DNA from: Thalassorhabdus alkalitolerans
GTDB taxonomy: Bacteria > Bacillota > Bacilli > Bacillales > Marinococcaceae
Length of the DNA stretch: 64,000 nucleotides
NCBI RefSeq assembly: GCF_042656585.1
Contig: NZ_JBHSPG010000023.1
Strand: one strand, 5' to 3'
Positions 44,305-53,164 of this stretch are shown piece after piece; position 1 is the stretch's first letter, and every line of letters starts with the position of its first letter. The position numbers and the translations under genes were made by a program. The notes beneath the pieces are model-generated. The model was not told the origin of the DNA. It made no database searches and saw only the letters and a list, made by a program, of their open reading frames with translations.

Positions 44305-44919
44305 ATGAAAAAAGAGAAAGGCTTATTGATTGTTCTTTCCGGCCCGGCTGGTGTAGGGAAAGGAACAGTTTGCGGAGCTCTTCGAACAAAGGATACAGAC
44401 ATCTCTTACTCTGTTTCAGCCACCACCCGCGCACCGCGGACAGGAGAAGTGGATGGGGTGAATTACTTCTTTAAGAAAAAAGAAGAGTTTGAGGAAATGA
44501 TCGAAAAAGACGAGTTCCTGGAATGGGCAAAATATGTGGATAATTATTATGGCACACCACTGGAAAATGTTAAGAAAACACTGAATGAGGGCCAGGACAT
44601 CATCCTTGAAATCGAGGTTCAAGGAGCCAGAAAAGTGAAGGAACGCTACCCTGAAGGGGTTTTTATTTTCCTTATGCCTCCAAGCCTTGCTGAATTAAGA
44701 AAGCGCATTGAAGGACGGGGAACAGAGAACGCAGAGCTCATTAACAAAAGAATGACTGTTGCAAGAGAAGAATTGGATATGATGAAAAATTATGACTATG
44801 TTGTGGAAAATGATGAAGTCGAAAAAGCAGTTGAACGTATCCAGGCTATTGTGACAGCAGAGCATTGTAAACAAGAACGTTTGATTGAAAAATATAAACA
44901 ACTTGTGGAGGTTGAATAG
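44305..44919 (+). CDS. gmk: Guanylate kinase
   Basis: Phosphorylates GMP to GDP with ATP. The P-loop GPAGVGKGT is near residue 12. GMP-binding residues lie in SATTRAPRTGEVDGVNYFF and EFLEWAKYVDNYYGTP, and the lid region is RIEGRGTE. ATG 44305 gives 204 residues, the usual length; AAAGGCG lies about 11 bases upstream. A TTG at 44284 in frame would add seven residues with no ribosome site. It is four bases ahead of rpoZ. Confidence 0.95.
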   Translation: MKKEKGLLIVLSGPAGVGKGTVCGALRTKDTDISYSVSATTRAPRTGEVDGVNYFFKKKEEFEEMIEKDEFLEWAKYVDNYYGTPLENVKKTLNEGQDIILEIEVQGARKVKERYPEGVFIFLMPPSLAELRKRIEGRGTENAELINKRMTVAREELDMMKNYDYVVENDEVEKAVERIQAIVTAEHCKQERLIEKYKQLVEVE

Positions 44920-44923
44920 CTTT

Positions 44924-45124
44924 ATGTTGTATCCTTCGATAGATTCCTTGTTAAAGCAGATTGATTCTAAGTATACGCTTGTAACATTATCAGCCAGAAG
45001 GGCAAGAGATTTGCTTGAAATGGACGAAATGACCCCGTTAGTAGAAGATTATGAATCTTCAAAATACGTGGGTATTGCTTTGGAAGAAATTAAGCATGGA
45101 GAACTTGGCTTAAAAAAAGAATGA
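44924..45124 (+). CDS. rpoZ: DNA-directed RNA polymerase omega subunit
   Basis: The omega subunit helps assemble and stabilise RNA polymerase. The 66-residue protein shows LYPSIDSLLKQIDSKYTLVTLSARRARDL in its first half and YVGIALEEIKHGEL at the end, both characteristic. GGAGG lies 13 bases before ATG 44924; the in-frame sequence upstream belongs to gmk. Closed by a strong terminator. Confidence 0.94.
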   Translation: MLYPSIDSLLKQIDSKYTLVTLSARRARDLLEMDEMTPLVEDYESSKYVGIALEEIKHGELGLKKE

Positions 45125-45138
45125 TTAAAACTTAGACT

Positions 45139-45176
45139 AATAACAACCTATCCACTCATAGGTTGTTATTTTTTTC
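45139..45176 (+). terminator. Terminator after rpoZ
   Basis: A perfect 13-bp stem (45139-45151 with 45158-45170) with a run of T. Confidence 0.92.
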
Positions 45177-45210
45177 AGCCAGGAAGTATACGAGAAAAGA
45201 GGAGGAGACC

Positions 45211-46428
45211 ATGATCAAAGGAAAGAATATAGTTTTGGCTGTGACAGGGGGAATCGCAGCTTTTAAAGCGGCAGCGCTTGCCAGCAAGCTGTCTCAGGCT
45301 GGTGCAGACGTACGAGTAATGATGACAGAAGGGGCAAAGGAATTTATTAAGCCTCTTACATTTCAAGCCTTAACTCGTCATAGAGTCTATGATGATACCT
45401 TTGCGGAGGAAGAACCGGAAAAAGTAGCCCATATAGATATAGCAGACTGGGCGGATATTTTTCTGATTGCTCCGGCGACTGCTAATGTCATCGGCAAAAT
45501 TGCAAATGGCATTGCCGATGACATGGTTACCACCTCAGCGCTTGCGACGAAAGCGAAAGTATTTATTGCTCCGGCAATGAACGTTAATATGTACGAGCAT
45601 CCTGCTGTCCAGCGAAACATGGAAAGGCTGCACAATGATGGATGTACTTTTATCGAGCCGGGAGAAGGCTATTTGGCGTGCGGCTGGATAGGCAAAGGAA
45701 GAATGGCGGAGCCGGAGGGGATCGTCTCTTTCCTGGAAGAGGCTGGTTCTCAAAAGGCGAACAAAAAAATCCTTCAGGGAAAACATGTGTTAATCACAGC
45801 GGGGCCAACCCATGAATCCATTGACCCTGTCAGAGTGTTTACAAACCACTCCACTGGAAAAATGGGGTATGCCCTCGCAGAGGAAGCAGTGGAAATGGGG
45901 GGTGAAGTTACACTTATTTCCGGTCCGGTTCAGTTGAAAACTCCCCGGGGAGCGGCACGAATTGATGTCACTACCGCTGAAGAGATGTATGATGCAGTGA
46001 TGGAACACTTTGATAAGGCTGATGTAGTTGTGAAAACTGCAGCCGTGGCTGACTACACCCCGGTAGAAACGTCAGACCAAAAGGTTAAAAAGCAGCCAGG
46101 TAATTTAATAATTGAAATGAAAAGAACCAAGGATATATTGGCGGAGCTTGGAAAACAAAAGACAAATCAGTTCTTAGTAGGTTTTGCAGCGGAATCAGAG
46201 CATGTCGAGGATTATGGAAGAATGAAGCTGGAAAATAAAAACCTTGATATGGTGGTCGCTAATAATATTACCTCAGACAATGCCGGCTTTGGACATGATA
46301 CAAATATCGTTTCTCTTATCAGTAAGCATGAGGACCAAATAAAAAGACTGCCTCTTCTTTCAAAACGAGAAGTAGCCTCGGAAATCCTTAAGACAGCTGT
46401 GCGGTGCATGGGAGGGGAAAGGCAGTGA
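45211..46428 (+). CDS. coaBC: Bifunctional phosphopantothenoylcysteine decarboxylase / phosphopantothenate--cysteine ligase
   Basis: CoaBC carries out two steps of coenzyme A synthesis: joining cysteine to 4'-phosphopantothenate (C-terminal CoaB) and decarboxylating the product (N-terminal FMN protein CoaC). Visible are LAVTGGIAAFKAA at the start and the PAMNVNMYEHP motif near residue 125. The catalytic cysteine is in CGWIGKGRM near residue 157. The CoaB domain from about 190 has HVLITAGPTHESIDPVR and VVKTAAVADYTP. ATG 45211 follows GAGGAGGAG; 405 residues. The stop overlaps the priA start. Confidence 0.95.
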   Translation: MIKGKNIVLAVTGGIAAFKAAALASKLSQAGADVRVMMTEGAKEFIKPLTFQALTRHRVYDDTFAEEEPEKVAHIDIADWADIFLIAPATANVIGKIANGIADDMVTTSALATKAKVFIAPAMNVNMYEHPAVQRNMERLHNDGCTFIEPGEGYLACGWIGKGRMAEPEGIVSFLEEAGSQKANKKILQGKHVLITAGPTHESIDPVRVFTNHSTGKMGYALAEEAVEMGGEVTLISGPVQLKTPRGAARIDVTTAEEMYDAVMEHFDKADVVVKTAAVADYTPVETSDQKVKKQPGNLIIEMKRTKDILAELGKQKTNQFLVGFAAESEHVEDYGRMKLENKNLDMVVANNITSDNAGFGHDTNIVSLISKHEDQIKRLPLLSKREVASEILKTAVRCMGGERQ

Positions 46429-48839
46429 TGTTTGCTCAAATTGTGGTTGATGTACCAGCCGGCCAAACAGACAGGCTGTTTGACTACAAAGTGCCTGAGA
46501 GTCTCCAAGGTGCTGTGTCCCCGGGTATGAGAGTTGTGGTGCCTTTTGGTCCACGAAAACTTCAAGGGTTTATTATTCGATTAACAGAGAACACAACTGT
46601 CAAAAAAGTAAGGAACATTGATGAACTGCTTGATGTCACTCCTGTTTTGACTCCTGAATTACTGGACCTTGGATCATGGCTTTCGGAGGAGACGATCTGC
46701 TACCAGATCACAGCCTATCAGTCGATGATTCCGGCAGCAATGAGGGCAAAAGCGAAAAAAGTCCTGTATCTTCAAGAAGAGATTGTTCACTTCCCTGTTT
46801 TCATTCAAACTCTTTTTGGCAAACGAAGTTCAATTGAATGGAACAAAGTTCCTATGGATAAAGACCTTCTTTCCCTAATTAGAAAGGAAGTCCGGGATGG
46901 GAGAATACTTCTTGAATATGAGGTGAAAGATCAAGCAAGGAAGCAGTCTTATAAAACGATTCAAGTAACTCCCAAAAAAAGCCGTGAAGAGCTTGAAGGT
47001 ATGGCGGGGAATCGTGCTAAAAAACAACTGGAAGCCCTCCGCTGGCTTTTAGAACATTATCCTGAAACCCCTGTCCCTCTCAAACAAGTGGAAGCTGAAG
47101 GAGGATTTACACGTGCTGTCCTGCAAGCTCTTGTTGAAAAGGGGTGTGTTGTGGAAAAAACGATTGAACAATACAGAGATCCTTTCAAAGATAAAGAGTT
47201 TCAAAAAACCGTTCCTTTATCATTAACGAATGACCAGGCTGAGGTTTTGCATCCTGTCAGAGAGGCAGTGGGGACGCAAACGCATGAAACATTTCTTCTT
47301 CGGGGGGTGACAGGCAGCGGAAAAACAGAAGTGTACCTCCAGGCAATTCAAAAAGTTATCGAAGAGGGTAAAGAAGCGATTGTCCTTGTGCCCGAAATTT
47401 CTCTTACCCCCCAAATGGTTAATCGCTTTAAAAGTCGATTTGGCAGCCAGGTAGCCGTCCTTCATAGCGCGTTATCCATAGGGGAAAAATATGATGAGTG
47501 GAGAAAAATTCAACGCAAGGAAGTAAAAGTGGCAGTAGGAGCACGTTCAGCTGTATTTGCCCCTTTTGAGAAACTTGGGTTAATCATAATAGATGAAGAG
47601 CATGAAGGAAGCTATAAGCAGGAAGATCATCCCCGCTATCACGCAAAAGATGTGGCGATTTGGAGAGGGAGATACCACAAATGCCCCGTTTTGCTTGGAA
47701 GTGCTACGCCCTCGTTAGAATCTTTTGCCAGGGCTCAAAAAGGGGTCTACCGTCTTCTTGAATTAAATAATAGAGTAAATAACTTTCCAATGCCTGAAGT
47801 AGAATTGGTCGATATGCGGGAAGAACTAAAGAACGGAAACCGCTCTGTCTTTTCTAACATTCTGCTGGAAAAGTTAGAGGATCGTTTGCAAAAAGGAGAA
47901 CAAGTCGTCCTTTTTTTAAACCGAAGAGGGTATTCGACCTTTGTGATGTGCAGAAGCTGCGGATTTGTTACAGAATGTCCTCACTGTGAAATATCCCTTA
48001 CGTATCATCATGTAAATAAGCAGCTGAAATGTCATTACTGCGGTCATGAAGAGTCTATGGTTAATAAGTGTCCTTCCTGTGACAGCGAGCATATACGCTT
48101 TTTTGGAACAGGCACGCAAAAGGTAGAGGAAGAATTAACCCGCTTGCTGCCAACCGCCAGAGTGATCCGCATGGACGTGGATACAACCTCGAGAAAAGGC
48201 GCCCATGAAAAGCTGCTCACCAAGTTTGGCAGCGGGCAGGCAGATATTCTTCTTGGCACGCAAATGATCGCAAAAGGACTGGACTTCCCTAATATCACTC
48301 TCGCAGGTGTACTGGCAGCTGATACACTCCTAAACCTGCCTGATTTCCGTGCGCCAGAACGGACGTTTCAGCTTTTAACACAAGTAAGCGGTAGAGCAGG
48401 CAGAGATAAATTAAAGGGTGAAGTGGTCATCCAGACATATAATCCCGAACATTACAGCATTGTTCATGCCAAGGAACATGATTTCCTTTCTTTCAGCCGG
48501 CAGGAAATGACGCAGAGGAAAGTAGGGGGATACCCTCCGTATTTCTTTTTAGCTCTTATAACGGTTTCTCACGAAGATTTATCCCAGGTCATCACCACTT
48601 CAGAAAAAATTGCCTCCCATTTAAGGGAACGGTTGTCGATCCAGACAAAAGTACTCGGCCCGACTGTCTCACCCATTGCACGCCTGAAAGATAGATATCG
48701 TTACCAATGCATGATAAAATATAGAAATGAGCCAGACCTAACCAAAACATTAAGAGAAATAGCTGATCATTTTCAAAGTGAAATGGCCAAGGATAAGCTG
48801 TTTATCTCAATAGATATGAACCCGCATATGTTTATGTAG
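46428..48839 (+). CDS. priA: Primosomal replication restart helicase PriA
   Basis: PriA recognises stalled forks and loads the replicative helicase. ATG 46428 overlaps the coaBC stop and gives 803 residues, close to 805 in B. subtilis. An N-terminal DNA-binding region (residues 1 to about 200) is followed by the helicase core with Walker A GVTGSGKTE near 297 and DEEH. An inserted zinc module has cysteine pairs in CRSCGF, CPHC, CHYCGHEE and CPSCDS. Conserved QVSGRAGR ends the helicase motifs. Full length. Confidence 0.96.
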   Translation: MFAQIVVDVPAGQTDRLFDYKVPESLQGAVSPGMRVVVPFGPRKLQGFIIRLTENTTVKKVRNIDELLDVTPVLTPELLDLGSWLSEETICYQITAYQSMIPAAMRAKAKKVLYLQEEIVHFPVFIQTLFGKRSSIEWNKVPMDKDLLSLIRKEVRDGRILLEYEVKDQARKQSYKTIQVTPKKSREELEGMAGNRAKKQLEALRWLLEHYPETPVPLKQVEAEGGFTRAVLQALVEKGCVVEKTIEQYRDPFKDKEFQKTVPLSLTNDQAEVLHPVREAVGTQTHETFLLRGVTGSGKTEVYLQAIQKVIEEGKEAIVLVPEISLTPQMVNRFKSRFGSQVAVLHSALSIGEKYDEWRKIQRKEVKVAVGARSAVFAPFEKLGLIIIDEEHEGSYKQEDHPRYHAKDVAIWRGRYHKCPVLLGSATPSLESFARAQKGVYRLLELNNRVNNFPMPEVELVDMREELKNGNRSVFSNILLEKLEDRLQKGEQVVLFLNRRGYSTFVMCRSCGFVTECPHCEISLTYHHVNKQLKCHYCGHEESMVNKCPSCDSEHIRFFGTGTQKVEEELTRLLPTARVIRMDVDTTSRKGAHEKLLTKFGSGQADILLGTQMIAKGLDFPNITLAGVLAADTLLNLPDFRAPERTFQLLTQVSGRAGRDKLKGEVVIQTYNPEHYSIVHAKEHDFLSFSRQEMTQRKVGGYPPYFFLALITVSHEDLSQVITTSEKIASHLRERLSIQTKVLGPTVSPIARLKDRYRYQCMIKYRNEPDLTKTLREIADHFQSEMAKDKLFISIDMNPHMFM

Positions 48840-49005
48840 CCAGGGTAAAGGGATAATCCTTCGCTAGCGCCTACACCTTTGAAGAAGCAGCAAGGTCATG
48901 GGGAAATCCCAGTTTCGTCAAACCATCAATCGCCTGCAGAGACTTGGCTTTTAGCCAAGTTTTCTCATGTAATTACACGACTAGTTTCAGGAGGAAAGAC
49001 AAACA
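48840..49005. other. 166-base gap between priA and fmt, where def is usually found
   Basis: B. subtilis has the deformylase gene def here. I find neither an intact gene nor a recognisable remnant. An 8-bp hairpin (ACTTGGCT/AGCCAAGT, about 48951-48969) with a weak T-rich tail could be a terminator or leader element for fmt. Confidence 0.55.
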
Positions 49006-49956
49006 ATGAAAATTTTGTTCATGGGCACACCGGACTTCTCCGTTCCTGTTCTGCAGAGAATTCTGAAGGAGGGGCACGAAGTTGTCGGTGTAGTGACTCA
49101 GCCAGACAGACCGAAGGGGAGAAAAAAAACGCTCACACCTCCCCCTGTAAAAGTAGAAGCAGAAAAACACGATCTCCCTGTTTTTCAACCAGAGAAAATA
49201 AGGGAAAAAGACCAGCTTTCGCCGATCCTGGAAACAAACCCAGAGATCGTGGTAACTGCTGCCTACGGACAGCTCCTTCCTAATGAGCTTCTGGATGCTC
49301 CTTTGTATGGATGCATTAATGTACATGCTTCACTATTGCCAAAATACCGGGGGGGAGCCCCGATTCATCAAGCCATTATAGATGGGGAAAAAGAATCAGG
49401 CATTTCCATTATGTATATGGTTGAAAAGCTAGACGCCGGAGATGTCCTTTCTCAGGTACGGGTGCCCATAGACGAGAAAGATACGGTAGGCACTCTCCAT
49501 GATAAGCTTAGTGAAGCTGGAGCTGACCTGTTGTCTGATACGTTAATAAAAATTAAAGAGGGCACAATACAGGCTGAACCTCAAAATGAAAATAAAGTGA
49601 CCTTTGCTTCGAATATACAGCGGGGTCAGGAACTCCTGGATTGGAACAAAACGGGAGAGGAGCTTTACAATCAAATTAGAGGGATGAACCCTTGGCCGGT
49701 TGCTTATACGGTTTATAATGAGAAACCAGTTAAAATATGGTGGGCTGAAAAGACAGCTTCTCCAAAAAAGGGAAAACCTGGAGAAGTATTATCAATAGAA
49801 GAGAATGGAATCATAGTAGGTACAGGGGATGACACAGCGATAAAGATTAAAGAGCTGCAGCCATCCGGTAAAAAAAGGTTAAAGGCTTCCGATTATTTGC
49901 GTGGAGCCGGTACCGCTTTAAAAGAAGGAGATCGATTCGGAGATGACCAAGGCTGA
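49006..49956 (+). CDS. fmt: Methionyl-tRNA formyltransferase
   Basis: Fmt formylates the initiator Met-tRNA with 10-formyl-tetrahydrofolate. The 316-residue protein has the N-terminal MGTPDFSVPVLQ fold and the catalytic region NVHASLLPKYRGGAPIHQA near residue 106, in which Asn and His are catalytic. A C-terminal OB-like tRNA-binding domain follows from about 205. CAGGAGGAAAG precedes ATG 49006. It overlaps rsmB by 14 bases. The usual partner gene def is not next to it. Confidence 0.96.
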   Translation: MKILFMGTPDFSVPVLQRILKEGHEVVGVVTQPDRPKGRKKTLTPPPVKVEAEKHDLPVFQPEKIREKDQLSPILETNPEIVVTAAYGQLLPNELLDAPLYGCINVHASLLPKYRGGAPIHQAIIDGEKESGISIMYMVEKLDAGDVLSQVRVPIDEKDTVGTLHDKLSEAGADLLSDTLIKIKEGTIQAEPQNENKVTFASNIQRGQELLDWNKTGEELYNQIRGMNPWPVAYTVYNEKPVKIWWAEKTASPKKGKPGEVLSIEENGIIVGTGDDTAIKIKELQPSGKKRLKASDYLRGAGTALKEGDRFGDDQG

Positions 49957-51301
49957 CAAAAACGTAAGAGAGGTAGCTCTTGATCTGCTGATGCGTATTG
50001 AAAAAGAAGGGGCGTATAGTAATCTTGCCTTAAACCAAGCATTAAAAGAGAAAAGTGTTCCGGGAAAAGACACTGCTTTGTTAACTGAATTAGTATATGG
50101 AACGTTAAAACGCAGAGCAACTCTTGATTTTTATTTATCTCCTTTCATAAAAAAAGGAACCAATTCACTTGATCCATGGGTGCTGAGTCTTTTAAGGCTG
50201 TCTCTATACCAAATGGTTTATTTAGAAAGAATCCCCGAGAGAGCTATTATTCATGAAGCAGTTAATATAGCAAAAAAAAGAGGACACAGGGGAATTGCCG
50301 GAATGGTAAACGGCGTGCTTCGCAGTATTCAGCGAAAAGGACTGCCAGACCCTTCCTCTATCGGTAATCCAAGGGAAAGAATTAGCATAGAAACAAGTCA
50401 TCCTGAATGGCTGTTATCCTTGTGGGAGAAGGCATATGGCAGAGAAGAAGCTGAGGCCATGGCAAGAAAGAATCTTGAGCCTGCCCCAGTGACTGTCAGG
50501 GTAAATGTGCTTAAAACGAACAAAATGGAGCTCATGGAGAGGCTTGAAGAAGAAGGGTGTCAGGTCCAAGAGGGAAGATTATCGGAAGATGCGGTAGAAA
50601 TTATTTCGGGAAAGGTAATGATGACAGAGGCTTTTCAGGAGGGCTGGTGTACAATACAGGATGAAAGCTCCATGCTGGTAGCTAGAGCACTAGCTCCTGA
50701 AAAAGGAATGAAAGTGCTGGATGCATGTGCCGCTCCCGGAGGAAAGACAACCCATGCAGCAGAAAGAATGGGGGACAGCGGCAGTATTACGGCTCTGGAT
50801 CTTCATGAGAAAAAAATAAATTTAATCAATCAGCAGGTCCAAAGACTTGGAATTACTTCTGTACAAAGTGAAGCGCTGGATGCCAGAAAGTTAACTGAAA
50901 AGTTTCCTGAAGACAGTTTTGACAGAGTTCTTGTTGATGCTCCTTGCAGCGGACTGGGAGTGATTCGAAGAAAGCCTGAGCTAAAATGGGAGAAATCACC
51001 GGAAGATATTCAGCGTCTCCCGGAGATTCAAAAAGCGATTCTTCAAGAGGCTGGGAAAGTACTCAAGCCGGGAGGACGTCTGGTATACAGCACCTGTACC
51101 GTAGAAGCAAATGAAAACGAACAGGTGATAAAAGAGTTTTTGGAAGCCAATCCGGCTTTTAAGTTTGACGAAACGCTAATTGAGCGCCTCCCGGAACGTA
51201 TGAAAAACAACACGGCAGCAACTGGAGGGCAGATTACTATTCTGCCTCACCACTACGAGACCGATGGGTTTTATATATGCAGTCTTACGAAAAAAAAATG
51301 A
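49943..51301 (+). CDS. rsmB: 16S rRNA (cytosine-967-C5)-methyltransferase
   Basis: RsmB (Fmu/Sun) methylates C967 of 16S rRNA (E. coli numbering). An N-terminal NusB-like domain (about residues 1-130, ALLTELVYGTLKRR) is followed by the SAM domain with DACAAPGGKTTH. The VDAPCSGLG cysteine and the catalytic YSTCTVEANENEQ cysteine are both present. 452 residues. The start ATG 49943 lies inside the end of fmt with GAAGGAG 13 to 19 bases upstream; coupling to fmt is likely. Confidence 0.95.
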   Translation: MTKADKNVREVALDLLMRIEKEGAYSNLALNQALKEKSVPGKDTALLTELVYGTLKRRATLDFYLSPFIKKGTNSLDPWVLSLLRLSLYQMVYLERIPERAIIHEAVNIAKKRGHRGIAGMVNGVLRSIQRKGLPDPSSIGNPRERISIETSHPEWLLSLWEKAYGREEAEAMARKNLEPAPVTVRVNVLKTNKMELMERLEEEGCQVQEGRLSEDAVEIISGKVMMTEAFQEGWCTIQDESSMLVARALAPEKGMKVLDACAAPGGKTTHAAERMGDSGSITALDLHEKKINLINQQVQRLGITSVQSEALDARKLTEKFPEDSFDRVLVDAPCSGLGVIRRKPELKWEKSPEDIQRLPEIQKAILQEAGKVLKPGGRLVYSTCTVEANENEQVIKEFLEANPAFKFDETLIERLPERMKNNTAATGGQITILPHHYETDGFYICSLTKKK

Positions 51302-51317
51302 AGAAGGAAGTGAAAGA

Positions 51318-52403
51318 GTGGAACAATTAAAGAAAGAGGTCGGAGTAGAGACAAAAGCGAAACCTTCGATCTTCTCTATGGAGTTTCATCAATTGCAGTC
51401 ATGGCTGAAGGAAGAGGGGGAGCCTGCTTTCCGGGCAACGCAGATCTTTGAATGGCTGTATCAAAAAAGAGTTACCTCTTTTTCAGAAATGACAAACCTC
51501 TCCAAAGGAATACGAGAAAAGCTGGAAGGCGCTTTTTCCTTAACAACGCTTAAAGAAATTATGAAACAGGAATCTTCTGACGGAACGGTTAAGCTTCTCT
51601 TTGAACTTCATGACGGTTATTCTATCGAAACAGTGGTCATGAGGCATGATTATGGAAACAGTGTCTGTGTGACGACACAGGTCGGCTGCCGGTTAGGGTG
51701 TACCTTCTGTGCCTCCACCCTTGGAGGGCTTAAGCGCAACCTGGAAGCTGGAGAGATTGTTGCTCAAGTTCTTGATGCTCAAAGAGCAATGGATGAAAAA
51801 GGGGAGAGAGTAAGTTCAGTTGTTGTAATGGGAATTGGTGAACCATTTGATAACTACAAAGAACTAATCTCTTTCTTGAAGACAATTAACCATGATAAAG
51901 GACTGAATATCGGGGCTCGCCATATTACCGTTTCTACAAGCGGAATGGTACCTCGAATCTATGATTTTGCAGACGAGCAAATGCAAATTAATTTTGCTAT
52001 TTCTCTTCATGCTCCAAACACTGAAATCAGAAGCCGTTTAATGCCGGTAAACCGGGCTTGGCCTTTAGAAAAGCTGATGGAATCCATTCAATATTACATT
52101 AAAAAGACAAACCGCCGCGTTACATTTGAATATGGGTTGTTTGGCGGCGTAAACGATCAGGTGGAACATGCGGAAGAGTTAGCGGAGTTAATAAAAGATG
52201 TAAAGTGCCATGTTAATTTAATTCCGGTCAATTACGTTCCTGAGAGGGACTATGTAAGAACCAGCCGGGAGGACATCTTTGCTTTTGAGAAAACCCTTAA
52301 AGAAAGAGGAGTAAACGTTACAATAAGAAGAGAGCAAGGGCATGATATTGATGCAGCTTGCGGTCAGCTTCGAGCAAAGGAGCGGGAGAAAGAAACGAGG
52401 TGA
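51318..52403 (+). CDS. rlmN: Dual-specificity 23S rRNA/tRNA adenine-C2 methyltransferase RlmN
   Basis: A radical SAM enzyme that methylates C2 of A2503 in 23S rRNA and A37 in some tRNAs. The iron-sulfur cysteines follow C-x3-C-x2-C at about residues 124, 128 and 131 (CRLGCTFC). The catalytic cysteine near the C-terminus is in DIDAACGQL. GTG 51318, behind AAGAAGGAAG, gives 361 residues and a family-like start; the frame upstream overlaps rsmB. Complete and standard. Confidence 0.95.
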   Translation: MEQLKKEVGVETKAKPSIFSMEFHQLQSWLKEEGEPAFRATQIFEWLYQKRVTSFSEMTNLSKGIREKLEGAFSLTTLKEIMKQESSDGTVKLLFELHDGYSIETVVMRHDYGNSVCVTTQVGCRLGCTFCASTLGGLKRNLEAGEIVAQVLDAQRAMDEKGERVSSVVVMGIGEPFDNYKELISFLKTINHDKGLNIGARHITVSTSGMVPRIYDFADEQMQINFAISLHAPNTEIRSRLMPVNRAWPLEKLMESIQYYIKKTNRRVTFEYGLFGGVNDQVEHAEELAELIKDVKCHVNLIPVNYVPERDYVRTSREDIFAFEKTLKERGVNVTIRREQGHDIDAACGQLRAKEREKETR

Positions 52404-52409
52404 GGAGAA

Positions 52410-53162
52410 ATGGACTGGTTGTTTAAAACTGACGTAGGACGAGTCCGCGACCATAATGAAGACAACGGGGGAGTATATGTAAACAGTCATTCTGATTCTG
52501 TGCTGGGAGTGGTTGCAGATGGAATGGGCGGCCATAAGTCAGGGGATGTGGCAAGTGCCATTGCTTGTAAGGTGCTCGAAGACGAGTGGCTTGCAGCCTC
52601 TTCTTCCTTTACAGAAAGGGAGGCTGTTACATGGCTGAGCAGTACCATTACTCGAGTAAATGAAGAAATATTTAAGAAATCAAAAGAGGATATGAGCTGT
52701 TACGGCATGGGCACTACCGTGGTGGCGGCTATATGTACAGAGGAATATGTCGCTGTAGGCCATGTGGGAGACAGCCGTGCCTATTTAATAACGGATGACT
52801 CCATCCATTTGAAGACAGATGATCACTCTCTTGTTAACGAGTTGGTAAAAAACGGCCAGATTAGTGAAGAAGAGGCAGAGAATCACCCGAGAAAAAATGT
52901 ATTGCTCCGCGCTTTAGGTACAGAAGCAGGGATTACCGTGGAGGTCTCTTCTTTTTCATGGAGACAGGGAGAATTGGTCTTCCTGTGCTCTGACGGCTTA
53001 AGTAACAAAGTGTCTGACGCCGATTTGCTGCGCATGATGACCAAAGAAGGGTCTCTTTCTGATAAAGGAGAGAGACTTGTACATATGGCAAATGAGCGCG
53101 GCGGAGAGGACAACATTACGATTGCAGCCATTACTCATCCTTCCTCTCCAAGGGGGAGCTGA
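52410..53162 (+). CDS. prpC: PP2C-type protein serine/threonine phosphatase (PrpC/Stp)
   Basis: Removes phosphate from targets of the PrkC kinase encoded next. The 250-residue protein has the PP2C metal-binding motifs DVGRVRDHNEDN, VADGMGGHKSGDVAS, GHVGDSRAYL, CSDGLSNKV and GGEDNITI. GAGGTGAGGAG precedes ATG 52410. The phosphatase and kinase genes are separated by two bases, as in most Firmicutes. Confidence 0.96.
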   Translation: MDWLFKTDVGRVRDHNEDNGGVYVNSHSDSVLGVVADGMGGHKSGDVASAIACKVLEDEWLAASSSFTEREAVTWLSSTITRVNEEIFKKSKEDMSCYGMGTTVVAAICTEEYVAVGHVGDSRAYLITDDSIHLKTDDHSLVNELVKNGQISEEEAENHPRKNVLLRALGTEAGITVEVSSFSWRQGELVFLCSDGLSNKVSDADLLRMMTKEGSLSDKGERLVHMANERGGEDNITIAAITHPSSPRGS

Positions 53163-53164
53163 GC

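Noticed and set aside
48879..49283. Plus-strand frame starting in the priA-fmt gap that might have been a displaced def
   Set aside because: It continues out of frame into fmt, and the peptide has neither the deformylase HEIDH nor EGCLS-type motifs.
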